Shown: positions 50,910-60,066, counted from the first letter of the stretch. The stretch: 64,000 nucleotides of DNA from Nocardia brasiliensis IFM 10847 (GCF_000710915.1 NZ_BAUA01000077.1:4027-68026), one strand, 5' to 3'. Numbers and translations are program-made. Notes: generated by a model not told the origin, from the sequence alone.

Positions 50910-52166
50910 CTAGTTCCAGGTGTCCTCGAGCATGCGCGGCTTGCAGGCCTGCCACGCACCGGCCAGCAGGACCAGGACGGCGACGGTGAGCAGAGCGAAG
51001 GGCGCGAGCCAGCCGTCGGTGGCCGAGTGCAGCACGCCGAACAGCACCGGGCCGACGCAGGCCACCGCGTAACCGACGCCCTGGGTGAAGCCGGACAGCG
51101 CCGACGATCCGCCCGGGGTGTTGGTGCGCATGTTGATCAGGGTCAGCGCCATCGGGAAGGTGCTCGGGCCGAGGCCGAGCAGGACCACCCACAGGATCGG
51201 CAGGCTCATCGGCGCGACGAGCAGCCCGACGAACGAGGCCAGGAAGAACGCGCCGCACGCGACCACGACCAGGAAGGGGTTGCGGAAGCGCGCGACCACG
51301 GTCGGCGCGGTGAGCGCGGCGAACAGGCCGACCAGGCCGAACACGCCCAGCATGCTGCCCGCGAAACTGGCGCTGGCGCCGGCATCGGTGAGGATCTTGG
51401 GCAGCCAGGTGAACATCGCGTAGGTGATCAGCGAGGTCATGCCGAACATCCCGGCCATGCCCCAGGCCAGCGGGGACCGCCAGACCCGGCCGGTGCGCGG
51501 CGCCTCGGCGGGCAGTGCGGTGGTGTCCGCGACGTCACGGCCGCGACGGTCGCGCAGCACGCCGATCCAAGGCAGCGCCGCGGCGAAACCGAGGGCGGCC
51601 CACAGGCCGAGCGAGATCCGCCAGCCGAACGCGTCGGCGACCGGGACCGCGACGAACGCCGGCACCACGGTGCCGACCTGCACCATCATGATGTACAGCG
51701 AGCTGACCACCGCGAGCCGATCCGAGAAGTACCGCTTCACCAGCGGCGGGATCACCACGTTGCCGATGCCCATACCGGCCAGGGCGAGCGCGGAGAACAC
51801 CAGCAGTTCCGCGGTGCCGGAGAGCAGCACCCGGACCAGCATGCCGGTGCCGGCCATCAGCATGGCGGTCAGCGCGGTCCGTTCCAGGCCGATCCGCTGC
51901 ACCAGCACGGGGGTCAGCAAACCCGAGAGCGCGAACATCGCGGTCGGGATCATGCCGAAGACGCCCACCACGGCGGTGCCGTAGCCCACGTCGGCGCCGA
52001 TCCGTTCGGCCAGGGGGCTGAACGCCGTCACCGCGACACGCAGCACGAGCGCCGACATCACGATGGCGGCCAAAACGAGCAGACGCCCCTCCGTCAGGGC
52101 CCGCCGACGCTGGTCGACCAGCGCGGATTCGGTTCGGGTCTGAGTTTTCTGGAGGGTTGCAGTCAC
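50910..52166 (-). CDS. MFS transporter, CynX/NimT-like
   Basis: A 418-residue, twelve-helix major facilitator. The sequence reads LRVAVTAFSPLAERIGADVG, then LERTALTAMLMAGTGMLVRVLL and MGIGNVVIPPLVKRYF, typical of the CynX/NimT branch described for cyanate or 2-nitroimidazole export/import. The start GTG at 52166 is preferred over the TTG at 52202: a -10 TATGAT ends 7 nt before it, giving a leaderless message. It is divergent from a GntR regulator. Substrate uncertain; nitrate/nitrite is possible given the neighbours. Confidence 0.8.
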   Translation of the reverse strand: MTATLQKTQTRTESALVDQRRRALTEGRLLVLAAIVMSALVLRVAVTAFSPLAERIGADVGYGTAVVGVFGMIPTAMFALSGLLTPVLVQRIGLERTALTAMLMAGTGMLVRVLLSGTAELLVFSALALAGMGIGNVVIPPLVKRYFSDRLAVVSSLYIMMVQVGTVVPAFVAVPVADAFGWRISLGLWAALGFAAALPWIGVLRDRRGRDVADTTALPAEAPRTGRVWRSPLAWGMAGMFGMTSLITYAMFTWLPKILTDAGASASFAGSMLGVFGLVGLFAALTAPTVVARFRNPFLVVVACGAFFLASFVGLLVAPMSLPILWVVLLGLGPSTFPMALTLINMRTNTPGGSSALSGFTQGVGYAVACVGPVLFGVLHSATDGWLAPFALLTVAVLVLLAGAWQACKPRMLEDTWN

Positions 52167-52172
52167 CGCGAA

Positions 52173-52202
52173 ATCATAGGATGACCGGATGATAGGAGGC
52201 AA
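52173..52202 (-). promoter_or_regulatory. leaderless promoter with overlapping inverted repeats
   Basis: Minus-strand TTGCCT (52202-52197) and TATGAT (52178-52173) are 18 nt apart, and transcription would begin at about the GTG at 52166. The same segment contains TCAT-AGG-ATGA (52174-52184) and ATCAT/ATGAT (52173-52193), inverted repeats likely bound by the divergent GntR protein. Confidence 0.5.
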
Positions 52203-52231
52203 CGATTTGTGATGAGCGGTACTCTGAGTCA

Positions 52232-52939
52232 GTGCAACCAGTCCGGCGCACCAGCCTCATTGCCCAGGTCACCGAGCAGCTGCGTGCCGAAATCCGTTCC
52301 AGCCGTTGGCCGATCGGCTCACGCATCCCCACCGAACCGGAGCTCACCGAGCTCACCGGGACGGGTCGAAACACCGTGCGCGAGGCCGTCCAAGCTCTCG
52401 TCCACGCGGGGATGCTCGAGCGACGCCAAGGTTCGGGAACCTATGTGATCGCATCCTCCGACCTCGGCGGCACGTTAGGCAAGTACTTTGCCGACGCCGA
52501 GGAGCGCGATGTGCTCGAGCTCCGCCTGGCGCTCGACACCACCGCCGCCGCGCTGGCCGCCCGCCGCCGCGACGACAGTGACATCGCCAACCTCCTGCAG
52601 TTGCTCGCCGAACGCGACAAGGCCTGGCACGACGACAGCCCGGCCGCGATCGAGTCCGACGTGGAACTGCACCGCGCGATCGTCGTGGCCAGCCATAACG
52701 CGGTGTATCTGGAGTTCTACGACTCCCTGCTCCCGATCATCGAACAGGTGATCCGAGCACGGACGTTGAAATCCGATGATTCCTACCCCGAAGAGCACGC
52801 CGAATTGGTGCACGCGGTGATCGACGGCGATCCCGAACGCGCCTCCTCGGCCGCGAGTTGCTTCCTGAACTCGCTGATCGCGGAGTACCCGGACGCCATC
52901 GATAACACCGATATCGCGCGCGACGAACACACCGGATAG
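52232..52939 (+). CDS. GntR (FadR subfamily) transcriptional regulator
   Basis: A 235-residue regulator. The winged helix is visible (LIAQVTEQLRAEIRSSRWPIGSRIPTEPELTELTGTGRNTVREAVQALVHAGMLERRQGSGTYV) and the all-helical FCD ligand domain follows (VLELRLALDTTAAALAA, ESDVELHRAIVVASHN with likely metal ligands, EEHAELVHAVIDGD). The start GTG 52232 is 7 nt after TACTCT, so this message too may be leaderless. It probably controls the divergent CynX-like transporter. Confidence 0.88.
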   Translation: MQPVRRTSLIAQVTEQLRAEIRSSRWPIGSRIPTEPELTELTGTGRNTVREAVQALVHAGMLERRQGSGTYVIASSDLGGTLGKYFADAEERDVLELRLALDTTAAALAARRRDDSDIANLLQLLAERDKAWHDDSPAAIESDVELHRAIVVASHNAVYLEFYDSLLPIIEQVIRARTLKSDDSYPEEHAELVHAVIDGDPERASSAASCFLNSLIAEYPDAIDNTDIARDEHTG

Positions 52940-52956
52940 CCGACTCACCACGCCCT

Positions 52957-52973
52957 GGCTCACACTGTGAGCC
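52957..52973. other. 17-bp palindrome after the GntR gene
   Basis: GGCTCACA-C-TGTGAGCC is a perfect palindrome with a one-base centre, 18 nt after the GntR stop and ~145 nt before narK. It may be a terminator hairpin or an operator; no T-run follows. Confidence 0.5.
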
Positions 52974-53117
52974 GGAATTGCCTGGAACGTCACGCACAGC
53001 CACGGTGCCGCAACACCCGGCCCCTACGTTGTGACGGGATAAAGCCAGGCAACTCGACGCCACCCGCGGCAGTGCCGCCGCACGGACGGCCGGTCGAGCG
53101 CATATGAGAGGAAGCCG

Positions 53118-54596
53118 ATGACTGCGACCGCAGCCGCCACCGGCACCGAATCCACCACCTTCCAACACCAGACCAGAGGCCGCTGGCTACCGACCTGGGA
53201 GCCGGACAACCAGAAGTTCTGGGAGTCGGGCGGCGCGCGCACCGCGCGCAAGAACCTGATCTTCTCGGTGTTCGCCGAGAACCTCGGCTTCAGCGTCTGG
53301 GTCATCTGGGGCACCGTGGTGACCAGCATGGGCGCGGCCGGCTTCGGCTTCCTCGCCGGACTCGGCAAGGGCGATCCCACCGCGGTGAGCAACGCGCTGC
53401 TGCTGACCTCGACCCCGACGCTGGTCGGCGCGGCCCTGCGCATTCCGTACACCTTCGCCATCCCGAAGTTCGGCGGACGCGCGTTCACCGCGTTCAGCGC
53501 GGCCATGCTGCTCGTGCCGACGCTCGGCCTGGCCTACTTCGTCAACCAGCCGGGCACGCCGATGTGGGTCTTCCTGATCCTGGCGGCGCTGGCCGGGGTG
53601 GGCGGCGGCAACTTCTCCTCGTCGATGTCGAACATCAACTTCTTCTTCCCCGAGGGCAAGAAGGGCGCGGCGCTCGGCATCAACGCGGCGGGCGGCAATC
53701 TCGGCGTGGCGCAGACCCAGCTGATCCTGCCGCTGATCATCACCCTCGGCACCCACCTCACCGCGAAGGACCCGGCCGGCTACCGGTTCGGCATCACCCT
53801 GTCCATCCTGGTGTGGGTGCCGTTCATCCTGGCCGCGACCTTCGGCGCGCTGCGCTACATGGACAGCATCGCCACCGCCAAGTCCGACGGTAAGTCCTAT
53901 CGGCTCGCCCTGATCAACCGGCACACGTGGGTGATGGCGGTGCTCTACATCGGCACCTTCGGCTCGTTCATCGGGTTCTCGTTCGCGTTCCCGACGCTGA
54001 TCAAAGCCAACTTCCCCGAATTGACCAAGATCGGCTGGATCAGCACCATCGGCAACCTCGCCTTCCTCGGCGCGTTCGTCGGCTCGTTCAGCCGTCCGTT
54101 CGGCGGCTGGATCGCGGACAAGGTCGGCGGCGCGAAGATCACGCTGTTCGTGTTCGGCGGCATGGCCGTCTCGGTCGCCTTCATCATGGCCGCACTGGAG
54201 CTGAAAAGCTTTCCGCTGTATTTGATCTCGTTCTTGGTGCTGTTCGTGATGACCGGCATCGGCAACGGCTCCACGTACCGGATGATCCCGACCATCTTCA
54301 GCGCGATCTCCAAGAAGTACGCCGCCGAGCACGGACTCGACCTCAACGAGTCGGCGGCCTCGGCCCGGCGGCAGGCGGGCGCGGCGATCGGGGTGATCGG
54401 CGCGGTCGGCGCCTCGGGCGGCTGGCTGTTGCAGCAGGCGCTGCGCCTGTCCAACACCCACTACCACACCATGGCGCCCGCATTCTGGGCCTACGCGGGG
54501 GCGTTCCTGGTGATGGGCGCGCTCACCTGGTGGTTCTATCTGCGGTCCTCGTTCGCGATCGGACGGATGCCGTCGCTGGCCTACGCGAAGGTGTAA
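53118..54596 (+). CDS. narK: NarK-type nitrate/nitrite transporter
   Basis: A 492-residue MFS transporter. The NarK signatures are clear: GRWLPTWEPDNQKFWESGGARTARKNLIFSVFAENLGFSVW at the N-terminus, GGGNFSSSMSNINFFFPEGKKGAALGINAAGGNLGVA and GIGNGSTYRMIPTIFS. It imports nitrate or exchanges it for nitrite and so feeds NirBD, encoded 2.5 kb upstream. AGAGGAAG precedes the ATG at 53118. A 22-bp-arm terminator follows. Confidence 0.93.
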   Translation: MTATAAATGTESTTFQHQTRGRWLPTWEPDNQKFWESGGARTARKNLIFSVFAENLGFSVWVIWGTVVTSMGAAGFGFLAGLGKGDPTAVSNALLLTSTPTLVGAALRIPYTFAIPKFGGRAFTAFSAAMLLVPTLGLAYFVNQPGTPMWVFLILAALAGVGGGNFSSSMSNINFFFPEGKKGAALGINAAGGNLGVAQTQLILPLIITLGTHLTAKDPAGYRFGITLSILVWVPFILAATFGALRYMDSIATAKSDGKSYRLALINRHTWVMAVLYIGTFGSFIGFSFAFPTLIKANFPELTKIGWISTIGNLAFLGAFVGSFSRPFGGWIADKVGGAKITLFVFGGMAVSVAFIMAALELKSFPLYLISFLVLFVMTGIGNGSTYRMIPTIFSAISKKYAAEHGLDLNESAASARRQAGAAIGVIGAVGASGGWLLQQALRLSNTHYHTMAPAFWAYAGAFLVMGALTWWFYLRSSFAIGRMPSLAYAKV

Positions 54597-54612
54597 CCCG
54601 CACCGAAATTTT

Positions 54613-54666
54613 CACCGCCGACCGCGGAAAACCGGGCACCGCAACGGTTTTCCGCGGTCGGCGGTG
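54613..54666. terminator. bidirectional terminator with 22-bp arms
   Basis: CACCGCCGACCGCGGAAAACCG (22 nt, 54613-54634) and its exact complement (54645-54666) flank a 10-nt loop between convergent narK and the TIGR02569 gene. TCTTTGC follows on the plus strand. Confidence 0.85.
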
Positions 54667-54672
54667 TCTTTG

Positions 54673-55527
54673 CTAGACCATCAAGCGGACCATGTCCGCG
54701 GTGCGCGCCAGACCGGGGAACGCCTCCGGCGTCGACCGCGGGTGCAGCGCGTGCACCGCGAGCCGGAACATGACCGCGCGCAACAACATCTGCGGCCACT
54801 CCGGCAGATCCCGCCAGCGATCCAGCAGTCCGTCGTCGGCGCCGCCCCAGGCCAGCGCGTCCACCACGATCACCCCGGCCGCCCACGGCGCGGGCCGCCA
54901 GTACGGCGTGATATCGGTCAGGCCGGGCGTGTAGACCCCGGCGAACAGCACGGTGCCGAACAGGTCACCGTGCACCAGCTGCGCGGGCGTCTGCACCGGT
55001 TTGCGCAGCGTGGCCAACTGACCGATGAGCTCCATGCTGCGCTGACCGTCCGGCGAAGCCTGGGTGGGCAGCATGCCGCCCGCGCGTAAGGTGCGCAGCG
55101 GCACCGCTTCCCAGGCGGCCCGGTCGGCGGCGACGAACACGTCCACGTCCACCCACGGCACCACCGGCTGCTGCACCAGGAACCGCGGCCGCTCGAGCTG
55201 CGCGGTGGCCTGATGCAATCGCAGCGACACCGAGACCACCTCGTCGTGCCGCGGTTCCGGGACACCCTCGAGGTACGTGTCGGCCCGCCAGCCCGAGACG
55301 ACGTAGCGGCCGTCGGTGGCGCGCACCGGGCGGGCCAGGCGCAAGCCGTCCACCTGGAGCGTCTCGCGCACCTTCGCCGACCACGCGGCCCGCGCGTGGT
55401 CCGCGACCGGGCTCAGCACCACATCCCCGTACCGCCAGCCGCCCTCCCAGTCGCCGACGGCCACCGGCGTCACTTCACGCAGACCGAACGTGGCTCGCAC
55501 GTGCTCGGGGGGTTCCACAGAAGTCAC
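54673..55527 (-). CDS. TIGR02569 family protein (Rv3205c orthologue)
   Basis: A 284-residue protein related to the aminoglycoside-phosphotransferase-like kinase fold: an ATP-site-like start (REVTPVAVGDWEGGWRYGDVVLSP), the catalytic-loop-like LVHGDLFGTVLFAG, and VVVDALAWGG in place of a typical DFG/DxD motif, so catalysis is doubtful. TIGR02569 is an actinobacterial family with unknown role. It is downstream of moeZ with a 96-nt gap, the conserved order, and begins the second half of the Rv3193c-Rv3210c-like backbone. Confidence 0.85.
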   Translation of the reverse strand: MTSVEPPEHVRATFGLREVTPVAVGDWEGGWRYGDVVLSPVADHARAAWSAKVRETLQVDGLRLARPVRATDGRYVVSGWRADTYLEGVPEPRHDEVVSVSLRLHQATAQLERPRFLVQQPVVPWVDVDVFVAADRAAWEAVPLRTLRAGGMLPTQASPDGQRSMELIGQLATLRKPVQTPAQLVHGDLFGTVLFAGVYTPGLTDITPYWRPAPWAAGVIVVDALAWGGADDGLLDRWRDLPEWPQMLLRAVMFRLAVHALHPRSTPEAFPGLARTADMVRLMV

Positions 55528-55623
55528 GGCCGTACCGTACCGCCGGGGTGGACGCTGTACAGCACGCCGCGCCGATACGCAACCCCGCCGGTCGGACGGG
55601 GTACACGCACGACGCCGAGCGAA

Positions 55624-56808
55624 TCAGTAGACGGGCAGCGAGGGGTCGATCTGCCGGGCCCACGCGATGACGCCGCCCTGCAGATGGGTGGCGTCGGCGA
55701 AACCGGCGCGCTTGAGCGCGGCCAGTGCCTCGGCCGAGCGGACACCGGTCTTGCAGTGCAGCACGATCGGACGATTCTGCGGCAGCTCGGACAGAGCCTC
55801 ACCGGACAGGATGCGGTCCTTCGGGATCAGTTTCGCGCCGTCGATGTGCACGATGTCCCATTCCACCGGCTCCCGCACGTCGATCAGCTCGATCTCCTTG
55901 CCCGCGTCGAGCAGTTCCTTCAGCTCGCGCGCGGTCACCGTGGAATCGGCCGCGGCGGCCTGCCCCTCTTCCGAGACCACACCGCAGAACGCCTCGTAGT
56001 CGATAAGTTCGGTGATGGGCTGCCGCTCCGGATCGCGACGCAGTTTGATGGTCCGGTAGTTCATGTCCAGTGCGTCGTAGACCATCAGACGGCCGAGCAG
56101 CGGCTCGCCGATCCCGGTGATCAGCTTGATGGCCTCGGTGACCATCACCGACCCGATCGACGCGCACAGCACACCCAGCACGCCGCCCTCGGCGCAGGAG
56201 GGCACCATGCCCGGCGGCGGGGCCTCCGGGTAGAGATCGCGGTAGTTGATGCCGCGCCCGTCCGGCGCGTCCTCCCAGAAGACCGAGACCTGACCCTCGA
56301 ACCGGTAGATCGAGCCCCACACGTACGGCTTGTGCGCCAGCACCGCGGCGTCGTTGACGAGGTAGCGGGTGGCGAAGTTGTCGGTGCCGTCCACGATCAG
56401 GTCGTATTCGGCGAACAGCTCGATGGCGTTGTCCGGCTCCAACCGGATCTTGTGCAGCCGCACGTCGATACCGGAGTTGATCTCGAGGATCGAGTCGCGC
56501 GCGCTGTCGGCCTTGGGGCGGCCGATATCGGACTCGCCATGGATGATCTGGCGCTGCAGATTCGACGCGTCCACCTCATCGAACTCGACGATGCCGAGCG
56601 TGCCCACGCCCGCCGCGGCCAAGTACAGCAGCGCCGGGGAGCCCAGCCCACCCGCGCCGATGACCAGCACCTTGGCGTTCTTCAGCCGTTTCTGCCCGTC
56701 GACGCCCAGATCGGGAATGATCAGGTGACGGCTGTAGCGGGCGACCTCGTCCTTGGTCAGCTCCGCGGCCGGCTCGACCAATGGTGGCAGGGACTTTGGT
56801 GATGACAC
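55624..56808 (-). CDS. moeZ: adenylyltransferase/sulfurtransferase MoeZ
   Basis: A 394-residue two-domain protein, orthologue of Rv3206c. The ThiF/E1-like domain has LVIGAGGLGSPALLYL (ATP), then RQIIHGESDIG and VDGTDNFATRYLVND. The C-terminal rhodanese domain has the persulphide cysteine in LHCKTGVRSAEAL. It adenylates the C-terminus of sulphur carrier proteins and loads them with sulphur for molybdopterin, thioquinolobactin-type and cysteine synthesis. Common in actinomycetes where one MoeZ serves several pathways. Confidence 0.95.
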   Translation of the reverse strand: MSSPKSLPPLVEPAAELTKDEVARYSRHLIIPDLGVDGQKRLKNAKVLVIGAGGLGSPALLYLAAAGVGTLGIVEFDEVDASNLQRQIIHGESDIGRPKADSARDSILEINSGIDVRLHKIRLEPDNAIELFAEYDLIVDGTDNFATRYLVNDAAVLAHKPYVWGSIYRFEGQVSVFWEDAPDGRGINYRDLYPEAPPPGMVPSCAEGGVLGVLCASIGSVMVTEAIKLITGIGEPLLGRLMVYDALDMNYRTIKLRRDPERQPITELIDYEAFCGVVSEEGQAAAADSTVTARELKELLDAGKEIELIDVREPVEWDIVHIDGAKLIPKDRILSGEALSELPQNRPIVLHCKTGVRSAEALAALKRAGFADATHLQGGVIAWARQIDPSLPVY

Positions 56809-56904
56809 GTCCAGGACTCCTCGAATCGAATGGGTCGATCTCGTTGTGCAACGCCCGCGACCAGACCGTTCTTCCCGATCTATCGTCGCCTACCCGCCGC
56901 GTGG

Positions 56905-58221
56905 TCAGCCGCGAGGGTAGGGCCAGGGGTTGAAGCGGCACTGTTTGCCGTCCATCGGGACCACGCCACCGGGCTCGAGCACGGCGATGTCGTTGTTCTT
57001 GGTGCCGAAGGTCTGCTGCATCATCACCGGGGCCAGGCCGCCGTCGGTCTCGCACGGCTGGTGCTGGTGGTAGCCGATGGCGTGGCCGACCTCGTGATTG
57101 ATCTGGTATTGCCGGTAAGAGCCGATATCGCCCTCGAAGGCGATCGCGCCGCGCACCCAGCGGACCTCGGAAAGCACCACCCGGCCGAGATCGGCGTTGT
57201 AACAGGACGAGTCGATCGGAATTTCGAAACCACAAGCCTTGCGGGTGGATTCGCGGGAGGTGAGCGAAATGCGGAATTCGGCGTCGCCCTGATCGACGCG
57301 CCGGAACGCGAATTTGGGGTCGTGCGTCCAGCTTTTCGGGTTGGCGAGCGTGGACTCGATCAGCTTCGCCACCGATTCGTCGCCGCCGAATCCGGAAGTG
57401 TCCACCCCGTCCTCGATTTCGACGGTGTAGCGGAAAACCGAATCGGTTCCGGTACCGATCTGTGCGGTCGAACCTGGAACCATATGCCAAGTGCCCGCAC
57501 CGGTTTCAGCGAAAGCACCGCCCTGCGGCAACGCGCCGGTCGGCAAATCCGCGGGGAAATGACCGTCACCGCTGGGCAAGCCGATGATGCCCGCGTTGCG
57601 GGTGTGCGGGCTCAACTGTCCTAGGCCCGGCGAGTTACCGGCGCCGACGATCGGATCGCCGCCGCGCACCGCGTCCACGATCACCAGCACCGTGACCGCG
57701 AAGAGCACCGGTAACGCGTACGCCCGCCAGCCGTAGGTGGACACGAAACGGCCCAGCGCGCTCTGCTTCTTGGCGGTGCGCTCGGGGCGCTCTCTGGTGC
57801 GGCCTTCGTCCGGCGCGGTGGGATCCCAGCGGGCGCGCAGCGGTTGATGCGAGCGATCGGGCCGGTCGTACAGGCCGAGCGGATCGTAGATCTCGACGCC
57901 GTTGTGGTCGCGCCGCGGCGCCGGCGAATCGGACTGCGGCGCAAGGGGGTCCACGACCGGCTCGACACCGCTGCGCCGGGCCGAGCCGGGCCTGCGACGC
58001 GGCGGGGTGCCGACATCGAGGCGGTCCTCGGCGTCGAGCGGCGCCGCGGCGCCGGATGCGCCGGCCCGGGTCTGCCGACCGGACCTCGTCACAGGTTCGG
58101 AGACCACGGAACCCGGTGCACCGGGACCAGCACGGCGGCGCGCATTGCGCCCGCCGCCGGACACAGCCGGCGGGCCGGAGTCCGGTCCCCCGAGACGGTC
58201 GGCGCGGAATCTCACGCCCAC
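56905..58221 (-). CDS. membrane-anchored DUF3152 metalloprotease-like protein
   Basis: About 438 residues, orthologue of Rv3207c. A long disordered Arg/Pro-rich cytosolic region (~1-165) precedes one transmembrane segment (AYALPVLFAVTVLVIVDAV) and an extracellular DUF3152 domain with a zinc-protease-like motif NHEVGHAIGYHQH and a following APVMMQQ Met-turn-like segment. Disulphide cysteines (CGFEIPIDSSC) are typical of exported proteins. Start at GTG 58221 or 58215; earlier codons run into the divergent TetR promoter. Substrate unknown. Confidence 0.85.
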   Translation of the reverse strand: MGVRFRADRLGGPDSGPPAVSGGGRNARRRAGPGAPGSVVSEPVTRSGRQTRAGASGAAAPLDAEDRLDVGTPPRRRPGSARRSGVEPVVDPLAPQSDSPAPRRDHNGVEIYDPLGLYDRPDRSHQPLRARWDPTAPDEGRTRERPERTAKKQSALGRFVSTYGWRAYALPVLFAVTVLVIVDAVRGGDPIVGAGNSPGLGQLSPHTRNAGIIGLPSGDGHFPADLPTGALPQGGAFAETGAGTWHMVPGSTAQIGTGTDSVFRYTVEIEDGVDTSGFGGDESVAKLIESTLANPKSWTHDPKFAFRRVDQGDAEFRISLTSRESTRKACGFEIPIDSSCYNADLGRVVLSEVRWVRGAIAFEGDIGSYRQYQINHEVGHAIGYHQHQPCETDGGLAPVMMQQTFGTKNNDIAVLEPGGVVPMDGKQCRFNPWPYPRG

Positions 58222-58401
58222 CAGCGTCTCACAACGCGCAAGTGCCGCCGTCGGGCACGCCACCTCCGGCGCCGGGTGCGACATTTCTCACCGCGTCGAA
58301 TCAGTTCTCCGGGCCCGGTCTGCGGGCGGGCAACAACCGAGTATCGTTCTTGGGATACCCGGTGCACACCCCTTGCCGGGGAATCAACTGGGAGAGCCGA
58401 A

Positions 58402-59058
58402 ATGACTGACCTCGTGGACCGGATGACGTCCCGTAGAACGTCGTCCGAGCCCGCCAAACGCGGCACCCGGCTTCCGCGCGACGAGCGACGTCTCCAGCTA
58501 CTCGCGGCGGCCAGCGAAGTCTTCGTCCAGCGCGGATACCACGCCGCCGGCATGGACGAGATCTCGCAGTGCGCGGGCGTGAGCAAGCCGGTGCTGTATC
58601 AGCACTTCACCAGCAAGCTGGAGCTGTACCTGGCGGTCCTGCAGAACTACGTGGACATGCTGGTCTCCAGCGTCCGGCAGGCGCTGCGGTCGACCACCGA
58701 CAACCGTCAGCGCGTCCGAGCCGCCGTACAGGCCTACTTCGATTTCGTCGACAACGAGATGCAGGGCTTCCGCCTCGTCTTCGAATCCGACCTGACCAGC
58801 GAGCCGCAGGTGCAGCGCCGGGTCGAACAGGCCACCGAGGCCTGCGTGGACGCGGTGTTCGACCTGGTGGCCCACGACTCGGGCCTCGATCCGTACCGGG
58901 CCCGCATCCTCGCGGTCGGTCTGGTCGGGGCGAGCCAATTCACCGCGCGCTACTGGCTGGAGGCGGACCGGCCCATCCCGAAGGAAGAGGCCGTCGACAC
59001 GACCGTTTCCCTTGCCTGGGGTGGTCTGTCCCACGTGCCCCTGCACCCGATCGACTGA
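58402..59058 (+). CDS. TetR family regulator (Rv3208 orthologue)
   Basis: A 218-residue regulator with an N-terminal TetR DNA-binding domain (LLAAASEVFVQRGYHAAGMDEISQCAGVSKPVLYQHFTSKLELYLAVL) and a ligand domain FDFVDNEMQGFRLVFESDL. ATG 58402 has GGAGAG nine nt upstream. In M. tuberculosis the orthologue sits between the DUF3152 and DUF3107 genes as here. Ligand unknown. Confidence 0.9.
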   Translation: MTDLVDRMTSRRTSSEPAKRGTRLPRDERRLQLLAAASEVFVQRGYHAAGMDEISQCAGVSKPVLYQHFTSKLELYLAVLQNYVDMLVSSVRQALRSTTDNRQRVRAAVQAYFDFVDNEMQGFRLVFESDLTSEPQVQRRVEQATEACVDAVFDLVAHDSGLDPYRARILAVGLVGASQFTARYWLEADRPIPKEEAVDTTVSLAWGGLSHVPLHPID

Positions 59059-59087
59059 GCTCCCCGCACGAGCAGAGCCCGGACACG

Positions 59088-59123
59088 AACGAGCCCCCGC
59101 ACCCGAAGGTGCGGGGGCTCGTT
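59088..59123. terminator. 16-bp stem terminator with CGAA tetraloop
   Basis: AACGAGCCCCCGCACC, loop CGAA, and the exact complement form one perfect hairpin between the convergent TetR and DUF3107 genes. Confidence 0.88.
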
Positions 59124-59148
59124 GCGGTTCGGGCCGCGGCCGGAAACC

Positions 59149-59382
59149 TCAGACGGTGGCGAAGCCCACGCGACCGCTCTGCGGGGTGCCGATCTCGACG
59201 TAGGCGACCTTCGACGCCTGGATCAGGAACTTGCGTCCCTTCTCGTCGGTCAGGGACACGACGCCGCCACTGCCGTTCAGCGCACCGGCCACCAGCGCCT
59301 CGACCTCGTCCGGGGTCTGCGAGCTGATGATCAAGAGCTCGCGTGGGCTATCCGAAATACCGATCTTGACCTCCACGGCCAA
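59149..59382 (-). CDS. DUF3107 small protein (Rv3208A/TB9.4 family)
   Basis: A 77-residue protein MAVEVKIGISDSPRELLI..., highly conserved throughout mycolic-acid actinobacteria. The C-terminus reads EKGRKFLIQASKVAYVEIG. No enzymatic motif; function unknown. The M. tuberculosis homologue is a known T-cell antigen. GGAGG-like GGAGGTT precedes the ATG at 59382. Confidence 0.9.
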   Translation of the reverse strand: MAVEVKIGISDSPRELLIISSQTPDEVEALVAGALNGSGGVVSLTDEKGRKFLIQASKVAYVEIGTPQSGRVGFATV

Positions 59383-59471
59383 CCTCCGAACGTAAGAGTC
59401 CTGTGCTGTCGTCCCAAGGCTAATGCAGGCGGATCGTCCGGTCGGCAGACGGTGCCTGCGCTCTCAGCGAA

Positions 59472-59503
59472 ACAGAAAAGGCCCGCACGCCGCTGTGCAG
59501 GCC
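59472..59503 (-). terminator. terminator after the YceI gene
   Basis: On the minus strand GGCCTGCAC (59503-59495) and GTGCGGGCC (59488-59480) form a 9-bp stem with one mismatch or wobble, followed by TTTTCTGTTT, a good intrinsic terminator. Confidence 0.75.
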
Positions 59504-59520
59504 TTCGTCGGCGCGCGGGC

Positions 59521-60066
59521 CTACTTGGGCTCGACGAGCTGGATCTCCAGCTCGATGTTCACCTTGTCGCTGAGCATGCCGGGCAGCGCGCCGCCGACGC
59601 CGAAGTCGGTGCGCTTGATGGTGCCGGTGGCCGAGAACCCGGCGTGGTTGTCACCGGTGGCGCCGAACTCCTGCACACCGCCCCATTCCACGTCCAGGGT
59701 GACCGGCTTGGTGACGCCGCCGAGCGTGGCCTCGCCCGCGACCTCGAAGGACTCCGCGATCTGCACCGGCTCGGTGGCGCGGAAGGTCAGCGTCGGACGG
59801 TTGGCCACGTCGAGGAAGTCCGCGGTGCGGATGTGCGCGTCCCGGTCGGGGTTGCCGGTGTCGAACGAGTCGAGGTAGATCGTGGCGCCGAGTTCGGCGC
59901 GACCGGCCTCGTCGACCACGAATTCGGTCTCGAACTTGGTGAATCCGCCGCGCACCTTGGAGATGCCGAGGTGGCGGACGGTGAAGGCCACCGAGGAGTG
60001 CGCGGTGTCCAGGGTCCAGGCGCCCGCCTTCAGCTGGGCGGTGGTCGATTCGGAAGAAGTAGTCAT
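59521..60066 (-). CDS. YceI family lipocalin-like protein
   Basis: A 181-residue beta-barrel protein without signal peptide. YceI features are WTLDTAHSSVAFTVRHLGISKVRGGFTKFE, FLDVANRPTLTFRATE and GTIKRTDFGVGGALPGMLSDKVNIELEIQLV. The family binds polyisoprenoids in the barrel. Monocistronic, with its own terminator. In nearby relatives such proteins respond to acid or base stress. Confidence 0.92.
   Translation of the reverse strand: MTTSSESTTAQLKAGAWTLDTAHSSVAFTVRHLGISKVRGGFTKFETEFVVDEAGRAELGATIYLDSFDTGNPDRDAHIRTADFLDVANRPTLTFRATEPVQIAESFEVAGEATLGGVTKPVTLDVEWGGVQEFGATGDNHAGFSATGTIKRTDFGVGGALPGMLSDKVNIELEIQLVEPK

Noticed and set aside
55213..56802. 529-codon plus-strand frame opposite moeZ
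   Set aside because: Shadow frame; composition typical of antisense GC-rich DNA.
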